A stretch of DNA of 64,000 nt, taken from Sphaerulina vaccinii (lineage: Eukaryota > Ascomycota > Dothideomycetes > Mycosphaerellales > Mycosphaerellaceae). The position numbers were made by a program, and so were the translations under genes. This document shows positions 19,518-30,554 of this stretch, one piece after another (the first letter of the stretch is position 1; each line of letters opens with the position of its first letter). The stretch spans positions 2,356,001 through 2,420,000 of the forward strand of contig JAKUDP010000001.1 in NCBI GenBank assembly GCA_022570795.1, given 5' to 3'. The notes beneath the pieces were generated by a model. That model searched no databases, had not been told where the DNA came from, and was given only the letters and a program-made list of their open reading frames with translations.

Positions 19518-22500
19518 TGGCAAATGTCGGACTGCTCTGCTGTCGGAGCGCTCATTATACTGACAGCTGTACATGAACTGAGTCACAGTGGAACTGCCAG
19601 CTTGCTCATGACACACTGGACAGCTGCTGGTATGTGAGTTTCCCAGCTGCCCGGTTCATGGGATGAAGACCGGGATTACGAGGGTTGATCAGACAGTAAT
19701 TGATCTGTGCTGTGTAAGTTTTCGTTTTCGCTGGCAGTCTGTTCTTTAGCGGCATTTCACGCAACATTTTTGGGTGGCAGACCTCTTTGATCGCTGAAGG
19801 ATGCGGATTGAGGATGATGAGCATATGGGGAGTGATGGGAAAAAGCGCGTGCACAGAGAGCATTCGAATCGATACCCTTGACAACATTGATGATGAACCT
19901 CGAATCTTGCGCGCTATCTGCTCCTAGCGCTATTGACGCGTGACAGTTCCGACTGACAGCAGTAACTGAGACAAGAGCGGCAGAGAAAGCCTGCTCAGTC
20001 TTCAATCAACTTGGAACTGAAGATGCCTAAGCTCAGGCGAGCTAGATCTAGACTTATTACCATCACCTGGAGTTCGAATGGCTGACCGAGCTTTCCCCTA
20101 GGATTTACTTCCGGCTAGCGAGACGGTCGACCATCATTCCCTATCGACCTCGTGGCAGTGCCATGATACCACTACCAAGATTTCATGAACCTTCCCAATC
20201 ACACCGAAGTCTTGACTGGGACTATTCGACCGGACACTAACGGCTGACTGAACTCTCTAACATTTCGATACCGGTGATGTTATCGCTGACTGGGTACTGC
20301 GTTTCTTCACTTCCGGTCCATGTGCTGCGTTCCAGACCAGACATCGGAAGCTTTTTGAACATCACCTTGTTTAGACTTCTGTCAGGGAACCCATTGGCTT
20401 TTATGAGGCTGCATGTCAGCGTTTCAGATCTTGCTCGCTCATCGCACATAGTCCCTTACGCAGGCATCTGGAACAATGATCGTTGGCTGGCAAAATTCTT
20501 CTATGGATTTGCTCCGATTGGGTTTCCGTGTGCACGATAATGTGATGTGTTGCTATTGGCTTCTACGGCAGGGATGGACTTGTGCTAAGCTTCCAGTTTG
20601 CTGTCGCTGCATGATAGGAGGCACGGTGAAGGAGAGTGAGTCGCTCAGGGCATTTGAGCTGCAACTTCGATTGTGAGAGGACAGACAGTATGTACTGACA
20701 AACATGGCTGGCTAGCGTGGACTATCCAGAGTGAGGTCAGATCAAGCTATCTCGCTAACAGGCAGAACTTCGCACACGTCCTGTGACCATGCCGTTCGTA
20801 TCTGAGTGATGGTCTCATTTGCGGAGTATCACAGTGCTGTCTAGCGCAATACAGCTCCCTGATAGCGCTGATAGTGCCGTGAAGACGCCTTTAGTGAGTC
20901 TCATAGCGTGTAGGTCGGCAATCTCGGCGTCAGTAGTGCACTTCGGCTGGATGAATATACGCAATGCTGGTCCCTGCAGTGGTTTCGGTGCACATATCGG
21001 GGGAAGAGAGAACAGTGGTGGAAGGTCGATGGGCCAAGATCGGTCTCTTGTGTCGATCAACGCTTGGCTTTCTGGCAGTTCTTGGGGTTTTATAGCAGAA
21101 GCTGCGTGTTCTGCAGTGCGAAACAACGTCGTGCGGCAATCTTTACGATGCTAAGTAACGAAGGTAGAGCCTGATTCGCTGCTCCTTGCGGAAACGGATA
21201 ATGCATACCTACTTGTACTTGTACTTGCTATGCGTTGCGGACCACATCACGGAGCGGCCTGCGAGACAAGCCGCCAGTGGGAGGTATGGTACGCATGTCG
21301 GCAGTATGTAGGCGTGTAGGTGTTGGCCATTGGAGCTAATCATCTGGCCGAAGAAGGATTTAGACTCCGAGGTGTGCGTACTCTGTGGTCTTCTCAGCCC
21401 GAGACGCAGTGATCCAGATGAACGACGGAATTTCTTGTCTTATTCTCGCGCCTGAGTTCACGCAGTCATGGGGCGGCACAGCGCACGACATTGTTAGGCC
21501 AGGACGTTCGGGATGGTGATATATGTTGCAGGGAAGCTGCGGGACCTATTACCTAGTGCTCAAAGTAGGGTGTATGCACCCACCTTGACCCAACGAGAAG
21601 ATGGCGCGATGGAGAAAAGGAAGCATCAAGCTGGACGAGACATCTCGAGCCCGCTGGCCGCTGGCGAAGGATCCGTGGCAAGCGAGGGCGAGCTCGACCT
21701 ACTTGCTACATTCTTCTTAGTATGGAGCTGTGCCCTGCAGTCCTTGCAGCTTGCAACCGCGATGCGCAGCACCAGATCTGCTCGATGGTGTGGCAGACTT
21801 CCTTCGGGGGCGTTTTTTGAGGCTCTAGAGTTGATGCATGTGGTCGATATGGTTGCGAAGCTTCAGAATTTTGGATTCCGATGGCGAACCACCTTGACGG
21901 TCATGATTTCGCGACCAAACACTGGCATGTGAAAGCTGAGAATGACGGTACGCATAGCAGAAGCGTTTCAAAGTGTGGTCTGCGGCCGTGCCGACTGTAC
22001 CCTGGACGCCAATTGGTTGTTGTAGCCCTGTTGAGCACAAATGTCACCGGGCAGAAGTACGCAATCAGCGTGGGGTCCGCCGGCATACTGCAGCCAAGGA
22101 TGTTTCTGTTTTTGTGGGAATGCACTGCAGGCGAGAAGCAGTAGCAGCGGGCCTAGCGCGATATGTGGATTCTGCAGCAATGCAACTCGAGCGCGTCTCA
22201 GCAGCACAACAGGAGCTGAACGTGCAGTAGGTGTATGATTAATGATGTAATGAGTAATAGATGAGCTTGAAGGAGAGTTGTAGATGTTGGGTCAGGAGAG
22301 GGTGAAGAGAGAGTCATGGCTAAGATGAAGGGGTCTTCATGGAAGCGTTTCATGACCGGGCAAGAAAGCGAGCCTCATGCATCGCTGCGAGACGAAAGCT
22401 TCTCATATCCGCGCCGCAAAGTGCACGGATAGTGCCTTCAGATTGCTGCAATGGCGGTATGTAGCTGAGGTATGGGCCCATCCTCACATTCGCCATGCTG

Positions 22501-23704
22501 TGCTCTGTAGCAGCACGATGTGGGCGTGGTATTTGCATACCGATGTACAAGGTACGCGTCGTATTCAGGCACAAGTAGAGGCAAGCATCGGGAATCTCGA
22601 AAAGCATATTTCCAGGCTAGATCGTTTCCAAACAAGCGAAGGACGGCCTCTGCTCACCCGGTGGACGAACAGCTCTGTTGCAGACTGTGGCGAGTCGAAG
22701 TAGAGTAAGCCACGATCGAAGCCAGCGAGGTTGTAGAACAGCGGAGCTGGCAGATGCGAGGAGATATCTCATAGAGCCAGGCGTAAAAGTACTGTAGTAG
22801 TAGCGCGATTGAGGTTTCGAGGAGATGGGAAGCAGATCCACTCAGTAGAGTTGGGCCAGTAATGTGTGTAGAAACAAACTAGCGCTTAGTCCTCTCCCTT
22901 CTCACTGACAATCCTCGACTGCAACGCAACTGCAGTGCTGTCCTTCTATTATTTCCTTCTTGAATACACATTGTGCCCTGCTGACATTGTACGACTGGTC
23001 TCTGGAGAGCGAACTGGTGCTGGTGGATTTTGATTCTGTTGCCACTGCGACATTCCAGCAGCGAGACCACTGCCCGCCGCCGCATTCTCGACGCGGACGA
23101 CGACGACGAAGACGAAGAACACGACGTTGCATCTTCGATTCTCCCTGCACGCTCGACGCATCCCGCATCATCTAATACTTCACTTCACTTCACTTCACGA
23201 GGCAAGCCGGGTCGCCGCTGCCTCCATGAGTGATTAGAGCCACTTACCGCTCCCTTTGTAGGGACGCTGCAAGAAGGTACGTACGTTTGATAAGAGCACC
23301 GCACCTCCCAGCCAGAGCACAATACATACACACGCGAATGGACAAACTGTCTCACGCCCGACGCCACCGACGAGAGCACTCTGCTTGTCGTGTCTTGCTG
23401 GCATCTCCGTGCCGCAGAAGACGCCCATCTCGCCAAATAGGGGGCCCATCAACATCAGATCTGCATACTCCACCCACTCACGCTCCTTTCTCGCGATCTC
23501 CGCCACCTGGCAGCCATCAACAGCGCCCTCATATCATTGAGAGCACTTTATATCTGCCCGATACTGACTGCTGGCCGGCTCAGACCCATATAATTATCCC
23601 TCCAGTCCTCCGCCAAGGCACGATCTAATCCATTGATCCTTCACCTGCCCATCGAAGCACTAAACGAGTTATACACCAAATCGGCAGACACCACGGCTGA
23701 TCAG
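19518..23704. other. Gene-free gap of about 4.2 kb
   Basis: The longest stretch without a convincing gene. Frames up to 139 codons occur on both strands (for example 21513-21932 + and overlapping frames on opposite strands at 20815-21154), but none shows domain-like sequence, codon structure or plausible splice partners. Near the right end lie a CTTCA x4 tract (23178-23197) and GAC-type triplets around 23094-23125, probably in the 5' region of the next gene. No tRNA, no transposon ends and no transposase or reverse-transcriptase remnant could be seen by eye. Confidence 0.5.
23178..23197. repeat. CTTCA microsatellite, four copies
   Basis: Four perfect tandem copies of the pentamer CTTCA, about 500 bases before the start codon of the 23705 gene. 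Confidence 0.9.
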
Positions 23705-25964
23705 ATGGCTGAGGTACTCTCGCCGCTTTCCTCACCTTCCAGCACTATCACCATGTTGCACCGCCCTTCATCCTCAGACGCGTTCAACGGCTCTTCACAA
23801 CAATACTCTACCTCTCCCCGACAAGGGCAGCAGACCCGCAGCATGTACAATGGACAAAACGCTGGGTATCGGAGCACCACGGCTGCTCCTGTGCAGCCAT
23901 ATGCATTTCAGAGCACACCGAACCTGCGGCAAGACAATCGCAGCGTGTCTCAGCCAGCGGCATCCCACGGCATTATCGGTCAAAAGCATGCTCATGCACA
24001 TACACAGTCGGTGTCGAATTCGTCGACAACTTCGTCAGATGCTTCCTCACAGCCATCGGCGAAGGATGACTCGGTCATTGGGTCTAAGAACTCGTCCTTG
24101 ATCAATTTGTCCTCTAGCGTGCCGGACCTATCCCTCACCAACTTCGATCAGCCCGCGAAGCCATCTCCTGGTCGCTACCGTCGACCAGCGGGCCAGCGAA
24201 CCGAGTCTGGTAACACTACGCCCAAGGCTAGCTCACAACCATCAGCGGCGGTTGTGCCTGTTGCAGCTGTTGCAGGCCAATCTACGCAGGAACGACCAAC
24301 CTCACAACACACTCAGCGGAGGGAGAGCCAAGATGACATGGCAGTCAAGTCAGGCAGCGCAGAGCTGGCCAAGCGATATAGGAGGCGCAGCATGAACACC
24401 ATTGACACCAACGCGCTGCAAACGGGCGCTGGCGCTCAAAGGCCTGGGTCAGCACATACTGCCTCAACTTCTACGTTGACGACTATCCGCCCAGTGTCCT
24501 CGCACACCCGATCTGGAAGTGACGACAGCACAGCTTCGCGGAGGAAAGCCGAGAGCGTGACACAAGATGTCACCAAACACGCAACTGGATTGCGTCCTGA
24601 AGGTCAGAAGTCAGTGTCCATCCCTCCGAGAACTTCCTCCGAGGCTGGGAAACGCGCAAAGGGACCATCGCCGCTGTCCAAGGAAGCCGACTCAGAGCCC
24701 ACGCCGACCAGCTCACCGCAAAAGCCTAAGACGTATGCTGCTGCAGCTCAAGCTGGTGTACAGGCACATGCGCAGGCGCAGTCGGCTGCTGCTCAGCAGC
24801 TCGCCGCTGTATCAGACAGAGATCTCAACAAGGGCATGAAGTCACGTCTTCGCCGTGCCTTCTCTTTTGGAAGTGCGCAAGAACTGCGTCGAAGCGCAGC
24901 GGAAAATAGTGATGCCGCCAACGCAGCTGCACAACAAGCTCAGCAGACGAGAATGCAGCATCAGCAGCACATTGACGATGAGCTTGATGCTGAACAACAG
25001 GAGATTGCACGCAAGCAGGAGGCTGGCGGCCTTGGAGCGAGCATTTATGCGAATACGTCGGTGGCCTTGACTGGCTCGACTGACAATATCTCCATTTCTT
25101 CGACTGCATCCTCAGCCTCGATGATGCTCCGCAAGATGGGCAGGGGAGCAAAGAAGAGTGCTAGAAGCATAAAGGGATTATTCCGGCCGAAATCAGTTAT
25201 CGGGGTCCCTGCAGCTGATGGACCGGTGTCAACACAAGCGCAGCCTAGCGTTGCACAAGTCTCTATGGTTAGCGTCGAAGCAGAGCGGCAGAAGGTGAAC
25301 GTGGATGCACATCCGACCGACAAACACGGCATAACTGGCTTCCCGAAGTTGGAGCGTAATTCACTCGACGCTGCCAATAACATTGGTTTATCTGCCACGC
25401 GGGGCTCTGGGGATCGCTCGGACTCTTTCTCGCGCCGCAGCATTGTGGGCAGTGATAAAGATCGTGCTGAGGTTCTCGCAGCAGTGAAAAAAGGTATTCT
25501 GAAGCGCTCAGGTACAGCTTCGCCAAGCGGATCTCCGGTCATCAGGCCTGTCGACGCACAAAACGGTTCCGAGAGTCCAGCGAGCAGCATGCCGAGCACG
25601 CCCAAGGACGGCGTACGAAGCGACTCGATGAAGAATGCTGCCACCGGCGATTACTTCAGCCCACGACTGGCACCCATGGCGAAGAGCATGCCGAATACAC
25701 CTAACGGGTCACGAAACATCAGCTTTAGCCCACGGATACAGTTCCACGACGTTTGGTCGAGCACGGAGTACGACCGCAGAGGCGAGATCGCAACTTGCAA
25801 TCGTCTGACACCAATGCTTGCACAGCAGATCAAAGAAGAGCTCAATACATTCAAAATGGTAAGTTCCACAGTTTAGCCCTTGCTTGCGCAGAGGTCAATG
25901 CTTACACGACCTACAGGAAATGGAAGTGCACGAGATGTCCAAGCCACACACCCACTTCTTCTAA
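23705..25964 (+). CDS. Disordered regulatory protein with Bni4/Afr1-like conserved C-terminus
   Basis: Two exons, 23705-25858 and 25917-25964 (58-nt intron); 733 residues from the ATG at 23705 (MAEVLSPLSSPSS). An in-frame ATG at 23633 would add 24 residues. Most of the protein is Ser/Ala/Gln/Pro-rich and likely disordered. The last ~60 residues are different: ISFSPRIQFHDVW, EYDRRGEIATCNRLTPMLAQ, IKEELNTFK, then the tiny last exon gives the end EMEVHEMSKPHTHFF. From memory this block matches the conserved C-terminus of fungal proteins related to yeast Bni4 and Afr1, which bind the PP1 phosphatase Glc7 through a V/I-x-F motif (here possibly ISF or IQF) and act at the bud neck with septins. The family assignment is moderately sure; the septum or polarity role is inferred. 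Confidence 0.75.
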
Positions 25965-27068
25965 TGAACAACCACGACCGAAAAGTTGGCGACACGACAC
26001 GCATGAATCGACGGAGCGAAAAGAGCACATTCACACCTGACAGCGATGTTGCATTTCTGTATTGAAAGACGGAATAGCGTCTAATCTTTTTGTTGAGCGA
26101 TTGGGGATATTTTCAAGCGGGCGTCCTGGCGTCTGGAGAAAGACTTGTGCAGAACATGGCGTTCTCTCCTTGTGTGGGCAGGAATCGGGACGTGAGAAGA
26201 GAGATGATACTCTCACCACTTCTACAATTTGTGCTTGGCTGTTTTGCTATCCTTGAGCCTCTTTCTGGATTAGCGATTGCATGATCTCTTGCAAAGTAAG
26301 AGACTGGGTGCGCCATTGCGCACGAGCAGGCACAGAATCAACAGAGTGCATCACCACAAACCATTGTCCCACTAGCCCAAGGCTCTCTTGGGTCTGTAAC
26401 CACATTGACGGGCTGCAGAACTAGTGCACAACAACCTCAAAGGCAGTCTTGTATATGCGTACGTTGCCGGTAAAGCTTAGACCGATGCCTTATTATCCCT
26501 TGCTCCAAATGGGCTTCCACGAAGATCACTAGCTTTGTGACCTGCACGACCTCGACTTTACAATGGCCTACCTTTATTCGGAGCTTTGGGCTAGACGCTG
26601 CAGTTGCTGCAGCTTGAGCTCGCCGAGAGTTGGTGATCTGGCAGCAAAGTCGGTAGACTATATCAACACCGCACAACCGCTATACTGCTGTCACAAGCAC
26701 AGCCATGCACGGGTACGAGGTGTCGTCCATCTGCATCGACAGACGAACGCCGAGCGCCTGTAGCGCTTCTTGCTCTCTGCCGGCAGCCGGACAAATGGCG
26801 GCTCTTTGGTTGGCGTGTGGAGAAGATCTCAGTGGTGGCGTGAGGCTAAACCAAAAACATGACGCGCATAACCTCGAGCAAATTGCTTCTGTGCACAAGA
26901 TCTTACTTCCTATTGACCTAACATTGGAGGTAGAAGCTCAAGTCTCTCTCCGCACAAGAAGAAGGCAAACAGACAGACAGTGCGCAAAGACAGTGAGGCG
27001 TCTCGACATCCTTGGACTGTAACTATTCCTGAGCTGAGGCGATACCACAAGACCACCAGCCACCAGCC
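25965..27068. other. Intergenic region
   Basis: About 1.1 kb between two plus-strand genes. It should contain the 3' UTR of the 23705 gene and the promoter of the next one. Short frames (60-80 codons) overlap on both strands without coding character. Confidence 0.45.
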
Positions 27069-27422
27069 ATGGCGGCCGTACTGATGGTAGTGGGTGGCGC
27101 AATGGTCACAGAGAGGATTCAAAAGGACAAAGAGAAGAAGAGACTCAAGAAGGAACACGACGAGACGAGGTACAGGGAGCTGGTAGAAGAGACAGGACGG
27201 CGACTCAGTCGCACAGAGAGTGGACAGGTCGTTCGCCACTCTGCTGGCAGTGTCGAAGGGCAGGCTGGTCAGGGAGATGAGGTCCCATCCTTGTATAATG
27301 ACACTGCTGAGGTCGAAAGCAATCCTACAGCCCAGGAGTTGAATCAGATACGCAGTCGGGACTCGAGCCACACCGCAGCAAAGAAGAAGAGGGGATTTCG
27401 AAGCCTCTTCCGCAAGAGCTAG
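27069..27422 (+). CDS. Small charged hypothetical protein
   Basis: Single exon, 117 residues. It starts with a short hydrophobic stretch (MAAVLMVVGGAMVTERI), then a Lys/Glu/Arg-rich helix (QKDKEKKRLKKEHDETRYRE), a polar middle and a very basic end (AAKKKRGFRSLFRKS). This pattern of hydrophobic start, charged helix and basic tail is common in small fungal proteins of unknown function, and the basic end could bind membranes or act as a nuclear signal. A 216-codon frame runs antisense (26910-27560, -), but its Leu/Phe/Cys-rich translation is what the complement of Lys/Glu/Arg codons gives, so I treat it as a shadow. Confidence 0.55.
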   Translation: MAAVLMVVGGAMVTERIQKDKEKKRLKKEHDETRYRELVEETGRRLSRTESGQVVRHSAGSVEGQAGQGDEVPSLYNDTAEVESNPTAQELNQIRSRDSSHTAAKKKRGFRSLFRKS

Positions 27423-29203
27423 CCCTACATCACCTGTCATAGGGCTGTTCATACATACTTCTACTGTCGGGCACATGTGCGTGACGATAATGTGCTCAGA
27501 AGAGAAAGACAAGAGTACTGCAAGAAAGCCCAATGCGATATCGCAAGAGGAACGAATCACCTTCGACAGCGAATTCGGCTTCGTGATAGATCACGAGACC
27601 AATCTTTCATGCGACCACGACGAAACTAGTACTGCAAGCATGCATGGATGTTGCGAGCAAGAACGAATAGCGCGCCCACAATAATGCTTTCTCCTAGGGT
27701 ACTCATCAATTTAGCCTTCTCTCGCCTGCAATTGCCTGTTCTCACTTGCTATGCATGTGCATGATCGAAGAAGAGAACTGATGAGCCTCCAATTGGTGTG
27801 CATTGCAAACTTAGCATCGTGCCCGCGCTTACGCCCAGCTCAACACAAGGATATCCTCTACGCTCTGCCATCTTCCACGCGCTCACGGGTGTACGGCATG
27901 TGACAATGTTCAGGGTGGTATCAACATGGCCGAATAATCGATGAACATGCTGATCAGGCGGCCTTCGGGCCGTAACAGACAGGCAACATCTGCTGTGCAA
28001 GCACTAGCATCCAAACAATAAAGGTTGCCACCCCTGGCTATACGACGACGACAACCAGGTGACGTCGGACCAAAAGCTGAACATTGACCTAGCATTGCCA
28101 GGAGGCCGGTTTTCTCCAACCGAACCTGGTTTCCGAAGAAAGCCAATGCACAGAATCGGGTCTGGACTGGGAATCACCCCTCGACAAAGACCATGCTGGT
28201 ATGCCCAAGTAATGCAAGATGTGATCGGGGCAAAGCTCAAGTCATCAAAATCGATGGTACCTGAAGGACTGTCACAAAGGCTAGCGTGATGTCGGCTTTC
28301 GAGGTAAATGGTAAATAAGCCGGTGACAGCTCAGACAGCTCTCAGATCGGGAGCCCAACCAGATGCTCGAAATGACTGCCCGGTCGCTATAGCATGGATG
28401 CTGCTCTCTCATAAAAGTCAATCCCACTGCAGGCCGGCTTTCGCGCTGTGACACGGCACGCAAGCCTTGCATATTCGCTGGAGGATGGAGAAGATGTAGG
28501 TCGACAACAGCAAGGAGCTGATGCGACAGTATCAGGTTCTGGGTACGCCACCAAAGGTAGTGGTCTAGTCTGTATGGCAATGTTCAGCTGTCGAGATCAA
28601 TCCTGAAGCGTGCATTTCAAACAGCAATAATGGCAATGTACCATTGGACAATAGCCAATCTACTGGCGTTGGCAAGGATCTCGGACTTGCTCGTGGACGA
28701 ACACGTTGCACAGCACCTTCGATCCGCACGCTTGGTATTATTTACATGCATCCATGCTGTTGTCTCTTTCGCGTTCGTCATTAATGAACCAGGAGGGTCT
28801 TTCTGGACCAGCCGAAAGGTGTCGCCCGTATACCAATGCTCAGTGCACTCCTTTCTAGTGCCAACATTATTCTTGCCGCTTCTACCGCCCTCGCTGTTGT
28901 AGCATTATAGAGCTACAATTAGTCATCTCTTCATGCAAGCCATTAAATGCACAGGAAAAGCCGCCCAGTGTAATAGTGGTATCTTGTAACAAACACGAGT
29001 ACAAAACTATAGCTGACGCTGCGAAGCGTCGCCTTGTGCTGCTGACGGTCTACATGCAAGTTCTTGCGGTAAACCGAGAACGCTGTGCGCCCGGAACGCC
29101 ATGCAGTGCAGGTCCAGATCGTGCTGTTCGATGTAGGCCGTGGAAGAGGCCTTGAAGTCCGTAAAGTCGTCGGGATGCGCACCAGACTGTCGGAAGGCCG
29201 TTG
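27423..29203. other. Convergent intergenic region
   Basis: About 1.8 kb between the small charged protein (+) and the Gln-rich protein (-). Frames here are at most 99 codons and none is convincing. I see no repeats or RNA genes. Confidence 0.45.
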
Positions 29204-30554
29204 CTATCGATCTCTTGAGGCAGACGCTGATGACTCGGCTCCGGCAGTTGCACTGTCCGGATCAAGCAGGCTTAAACATCGTATTAGAACTGGCAAGATA
29301 TTAGCATAGTCCATGTAAAGCGAGCTTGCGACATTGCAATGTTGCTTACGGTCCATGATCTCTTCTTCGGCAACGCCCATCTGATAATCCACCAAGCCGT
29401 GCTTCTCGACGCTGTCGCATAAACGGACCAACTCTCGCGATAGATGTTCGAGAATCTGCGCGCTCATGATGGATTGAGGCTCGCGAAGTCCCTGGCTCTG
29501 AATGTACTCTTGAGTGAGTTCGCGCTGTTTCTCCAGAGTGACCAGCCAGGCTCGGTTGAACTCGTCCCATAATCGAATGCGTTCATCGTGCAGATTGTCA
29601 TCGTCCCGCGTGAGTCCTGCAACTGTGAATTAGCTCAGCTTAAGACTGCAAGAATGGTCGCGTGATCGACTTACCCAATGCTTCCGCATTACCCAGCAAA
29701 TAGTGCGAAACGTCCATCAGTAGCCCACCAACTTCGCGTAATGAGCCTTCTCGTACGCGCGTGAAGAGTGTCCGTATCTGGCTTTGATAATTCGCGAAAG
29801 CTTGGTCCACAGATTGTGCAGAGTTAGGTGTGTATTGGTGGGCAGCAGCATATGGATATGCACCGGATTGCGTGGGATCCATCATGCTGCTTGTGTAAGT
29901 GGAGGAAGGTCCAGCGGCCGCGTATGCAGAAGGCTGATATTGTGAAGGAAGTTGTGGTGCCGCCAGCTCGGGCACTGTCGCACTCGGGAGGGACTGTCCT
30001 GCAAGGTAATACTGTGCTGCTGCGGTTTGTGACGCGCCGAACTGGGTAGCCAGTGTCTCAGACGCGGTGCCGGGGCGCTGGGAATATCGTGAGACTGGAT
30101 CATAAGGCGACTGTGTCGCCTGTTGCGTGGGTTGTGCCATGCCGTACATAACGTTAGAACCATATTGTTGATATTGTGCACTTTCGCTTTGTCGCTGTAC
30201 ATCTGCGCCTTGCAGGTCTGAAGAATACTGCATCGTTTGTGCTGTGGCAGACGGGCCTGCTCCGTATTGCGGGCCTTGTGAGAATGATGCATACACCTGC
30301 GCATCGCTGCTAGCTCTTGCAGTCGAAGGAACGGCCTGTGGAGACTGCTGAAGATACCCCGAAGATTGTCTGAATCGCTCCACGGATCCACCAGGTGTGT
30401 TGTACTGACTACCGGGTTGGGTGCTACTGCTTTGTGACTGCTGTGGGCCGTATGGGTTTTGTTGCGCGTACTGCCGTCGTGATGGATCATTGTAGTCCAT
30501 CACAGAATTATCGTAACGGTCCCCGTATTCTATCCCTTTCCGCGTCGACGCCAA
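29204..30554 (-). CDS. Gln/Tyr/Ser-rich protein with helical C-terminal domain
   Basis: Three exons, 30554-29675, 29616-29350 and 29289-29204, with introns of 58 and 60 nt; 410 residues. The N-terminal ~245 residues are Gln/Ser/Tyr/Pro/Ala-rich and prion-like (NPYGPQQSQSSST, QYQQYGSNVMYG). The C-terminal ~160 residues are helical and well structured, with SVDQAFANYQSQIRTLFTRV, LLMDVSHYLLGNAEALG and LRLWDEFNRAW-type segments. The second intron has a strong branch site (ATGCTAATAT) and restores the frame to a short exon ending SASASRDR. I do not recognise the domain; a low-complexity arm plus a compact helical module is common in fungal transcription or RNA regulators, but no function can be claimed. 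Confidence 0.75.

Noticed and set aside
26910..27560. 216-codon minus-strand frame
   Set aside because: It is the antisense of the Lys/Glu/Arg-rich small protein at 27069-27422 and has the Leu/Phe-rich composition that this produces.
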